From the NCBI RefSeq assembly GCF_015477805.1, contig NZ_JADLQL010000004.1:124001-188000 (forward strand): a DNA stretch of 64,000 nt. The letters are read 5' to 3'. Under the pieces are notes generated by a model, which saw nothing but the letters and a program-made list of their open reading frames with translations, did no database searches and was not told where the DNA came from. This DNA is from Nocardia flavorosea (GTDB lineage Bacteria; Actinomycetota; Actinomycetes; Mycobacteriales; Mycobacteriaceae). Position numbers and translations under genes: made by a program. This document shows, piece by piece, positions 63,232 through 64,000 of the stretch (within the stretch, counting starts at the first letter, position 1; each line of letters starts with the position of its first letter).

Positions 63232-63861
63232 ATGCCCCGAGTCAGTGACGAACACCTGGAACGCCGCCGGCAGCAGATACTCGACGCCGCCCGGATCTGC
63301 TTCGTCCGCAAAGGGTTCCACCAGACCTCCATGCAGGACGTCTTCAACGAATCGGGCCTGTCGGCCGGGGCCGTCTACCGTTACTTCAAAGGCAAGGACG
63401 AACTGGTGGTCGCGCTGGCCTCCACCGCCGCGGGCGATATCCGCGCCCGGATGGAAGAGGTGATCCGCCGCGACCCCCTCCCGCCCCCGGCAGAACTGGT
63501 AGCCCATCTGACTACCTGGATCGACGCCCAAACCGGCCCGGAAGGCCGGTTACGGCTGGCCCCGCAGGCCTGGTCACTGGCCTTGATCGACGACAACGCC
63601 GCCGAACCCGTACGCCGGACCATGACCGGTATCCGGGCGATGTGGCGCGCCTACGTCGAACGGATGCATGAGCAGGGCTGGCTCCCCGCCGACGCAGACC
63701 TCGACGCCGTTACGGCCGCACTGTTCGGTCTGCTACCCGGCTATGTCCTACAGCACCTGATCATCGGCGAGGTGGACCGGGATCAGTACATACGCGGCGT
63801 CGCCACGCTCCTGCCCTACGGACCACCGGATCGATCCGGCGATCAGGGCAGCAAACCCTGA
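63232..63861 (+). CDS. TetR-family regulator of the divergent membrane protein
   Basis: A 209-residue TetR protein with helix-turn-helix at about 30-60 (MQDVFNESGLSAGAVYRYFKG, then KDELVV) and a helical ligand-binding part. It is divergent from the ABC-2-like membrane protein with a palindrome in between, the standard arrangement of an efflux gene and its repressor. Its 3' end overlaps by 19 bases the stop end of the convergent partial gene at the window edge. Confidence 0.88.
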   Translation: MPRVSDEHLERRRQQILDAARICFVRKGFHQTSMQDVFNESGLSAGAVYRYFKGKDELVVALASTAAGDIRARMEEVIRRDPLPPPAELVAHLTTWIDAQTGPEGRLRLAPQAWSLALIDDNAAEPVRRTMTGIRAMWRAYVERMHEQGWLPADADLDAVTAALFGLLPGYVLQHLIIGEVDRDQYIRGVATLLPYGPPDRSGDQGSKP

Positions 63862-64000
63862 CGCGCCTCACCCGCACCGCTGAGCACCAGCAACAGCATG
63901 GTGGTCAGCGCCTGATCGTCCAGCCCTGCCGCCGGGAAGGTGTAGCGCAGGATCACATCGGCGAGCTTCCCGTGCGCGATCACGGCGATCGACCCGAACT
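63843..64000 (-). CDS. Partial gene, C-terminal end only
   Basis: The last 52 codons of a minus-strand gene that continues past the window. The visible part reads FGSIAVIAHGKLADVILRYT and ends EARQGLLP; a helix-rich tail that could belong to a TetR-type regulator, but this cannot be decided from the fragment. It overlaps the convergent TetR stop by 19 bases. Confidence 0.55.
   Translation of the reverse strand, partial: FGSIAVIAHGKLADVILRYTFPAAGLDDQALTTMLLLVLSGAGEARQGLLP

Overview
The window is high-GC DNA with strongly GC-biased third codon positions. It encodes an MspA-type porin, an antigen-85-like mycolyltransferase, a cutinase and an actinobacterial glyS-smtB-zur block, which together point to a mycolic-acid actinomycete (Mycobacteriales), most likely Nocardia or a close relative. 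The genus is an inference from gene content; no rRNA is present.

Layout. 0.1-13.9 kb: ectoine-synthase-like cupin and esterase, dihydroxyacetone kinase subunits DhaK-DhaL, a manganese catalase-hemerythrin pair, an AidB-like acyl-CoA dehydrogenase, a PaaX-type regulator, an MpaB-type oxygenase, then a run of envelope or secreted proteins (YdcF, MspA porin, Ag85-like, PHB-depolymerase-like esterase). 14.0-19.5 kb: one 1821-residue single-chain acyl-CoA carboxylase with a eukaryote-like order of biotin carboxylase, BCCP, long central region and carboxyltransferase. 19.7-26.5 kb: an accessory stretch with a nonsense-interrupted regulator gene, a truncated recombinase-like remnant, a minus-strand operon of small and unknown proteins ending in a possible PD-(D/E)XK nuclease, a divergent XRE-TPR regulator behind a strong intrinsic terminator, and a SUKH-like immunity protein.

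26.5-36.7 kb: a DUF2306 membrane protein, a complete iron-siderophore ABC importer (two FecCD permeases, ATPase, divergent lipoprotein with a candidate IdeR box), a DinB protein, a TetR gene behind a perfect 26-bp palindrome co-transcribed with a crotonase, a neutral ceramidase, and a truncated IS21 transposase. 37.5-45.4 kb: a seven-gene minus-strand acyl-CoA catabolic operon (thiolase, two hot-dog dehydratase subunits, SDR, acyl-CoA dehydrogenase, acyl-CoA ligase, tandem-TetR) with a divergent SMP-30 lactonase. 45.6-50.3 kb: a P450 gene broken by a 7-bp tandem duplication, a DUF6653-like membrane protein, a type-B carboxylesterase and a TetR regulator.

50.5-52.0 kb: a 1.4-kb islet beside tRNA-Asn, bounded by a 40-bp duplication of the tRNA 3' end and carrying only a VapBC toxin-antitoxin pair. 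52.2-64 kb: conserved core genes (dnaG, dgt, glyS, smtB, zur) mixed with envelope and secreted proteins, ending in a TetR-controlled membrane protein and the 3' end of a gene that runs off the window.

The most interesting items are the tRNA-Asn VapBC islet without an integrase, the unexplained operon at 21.2-24.1 kb with its terminator-led regulator, the eukaryote-like carboxylase, and the three gene-breaking events (TGA at 20674, 7-bp expansion at 46439, IS21 truncation at 36719).
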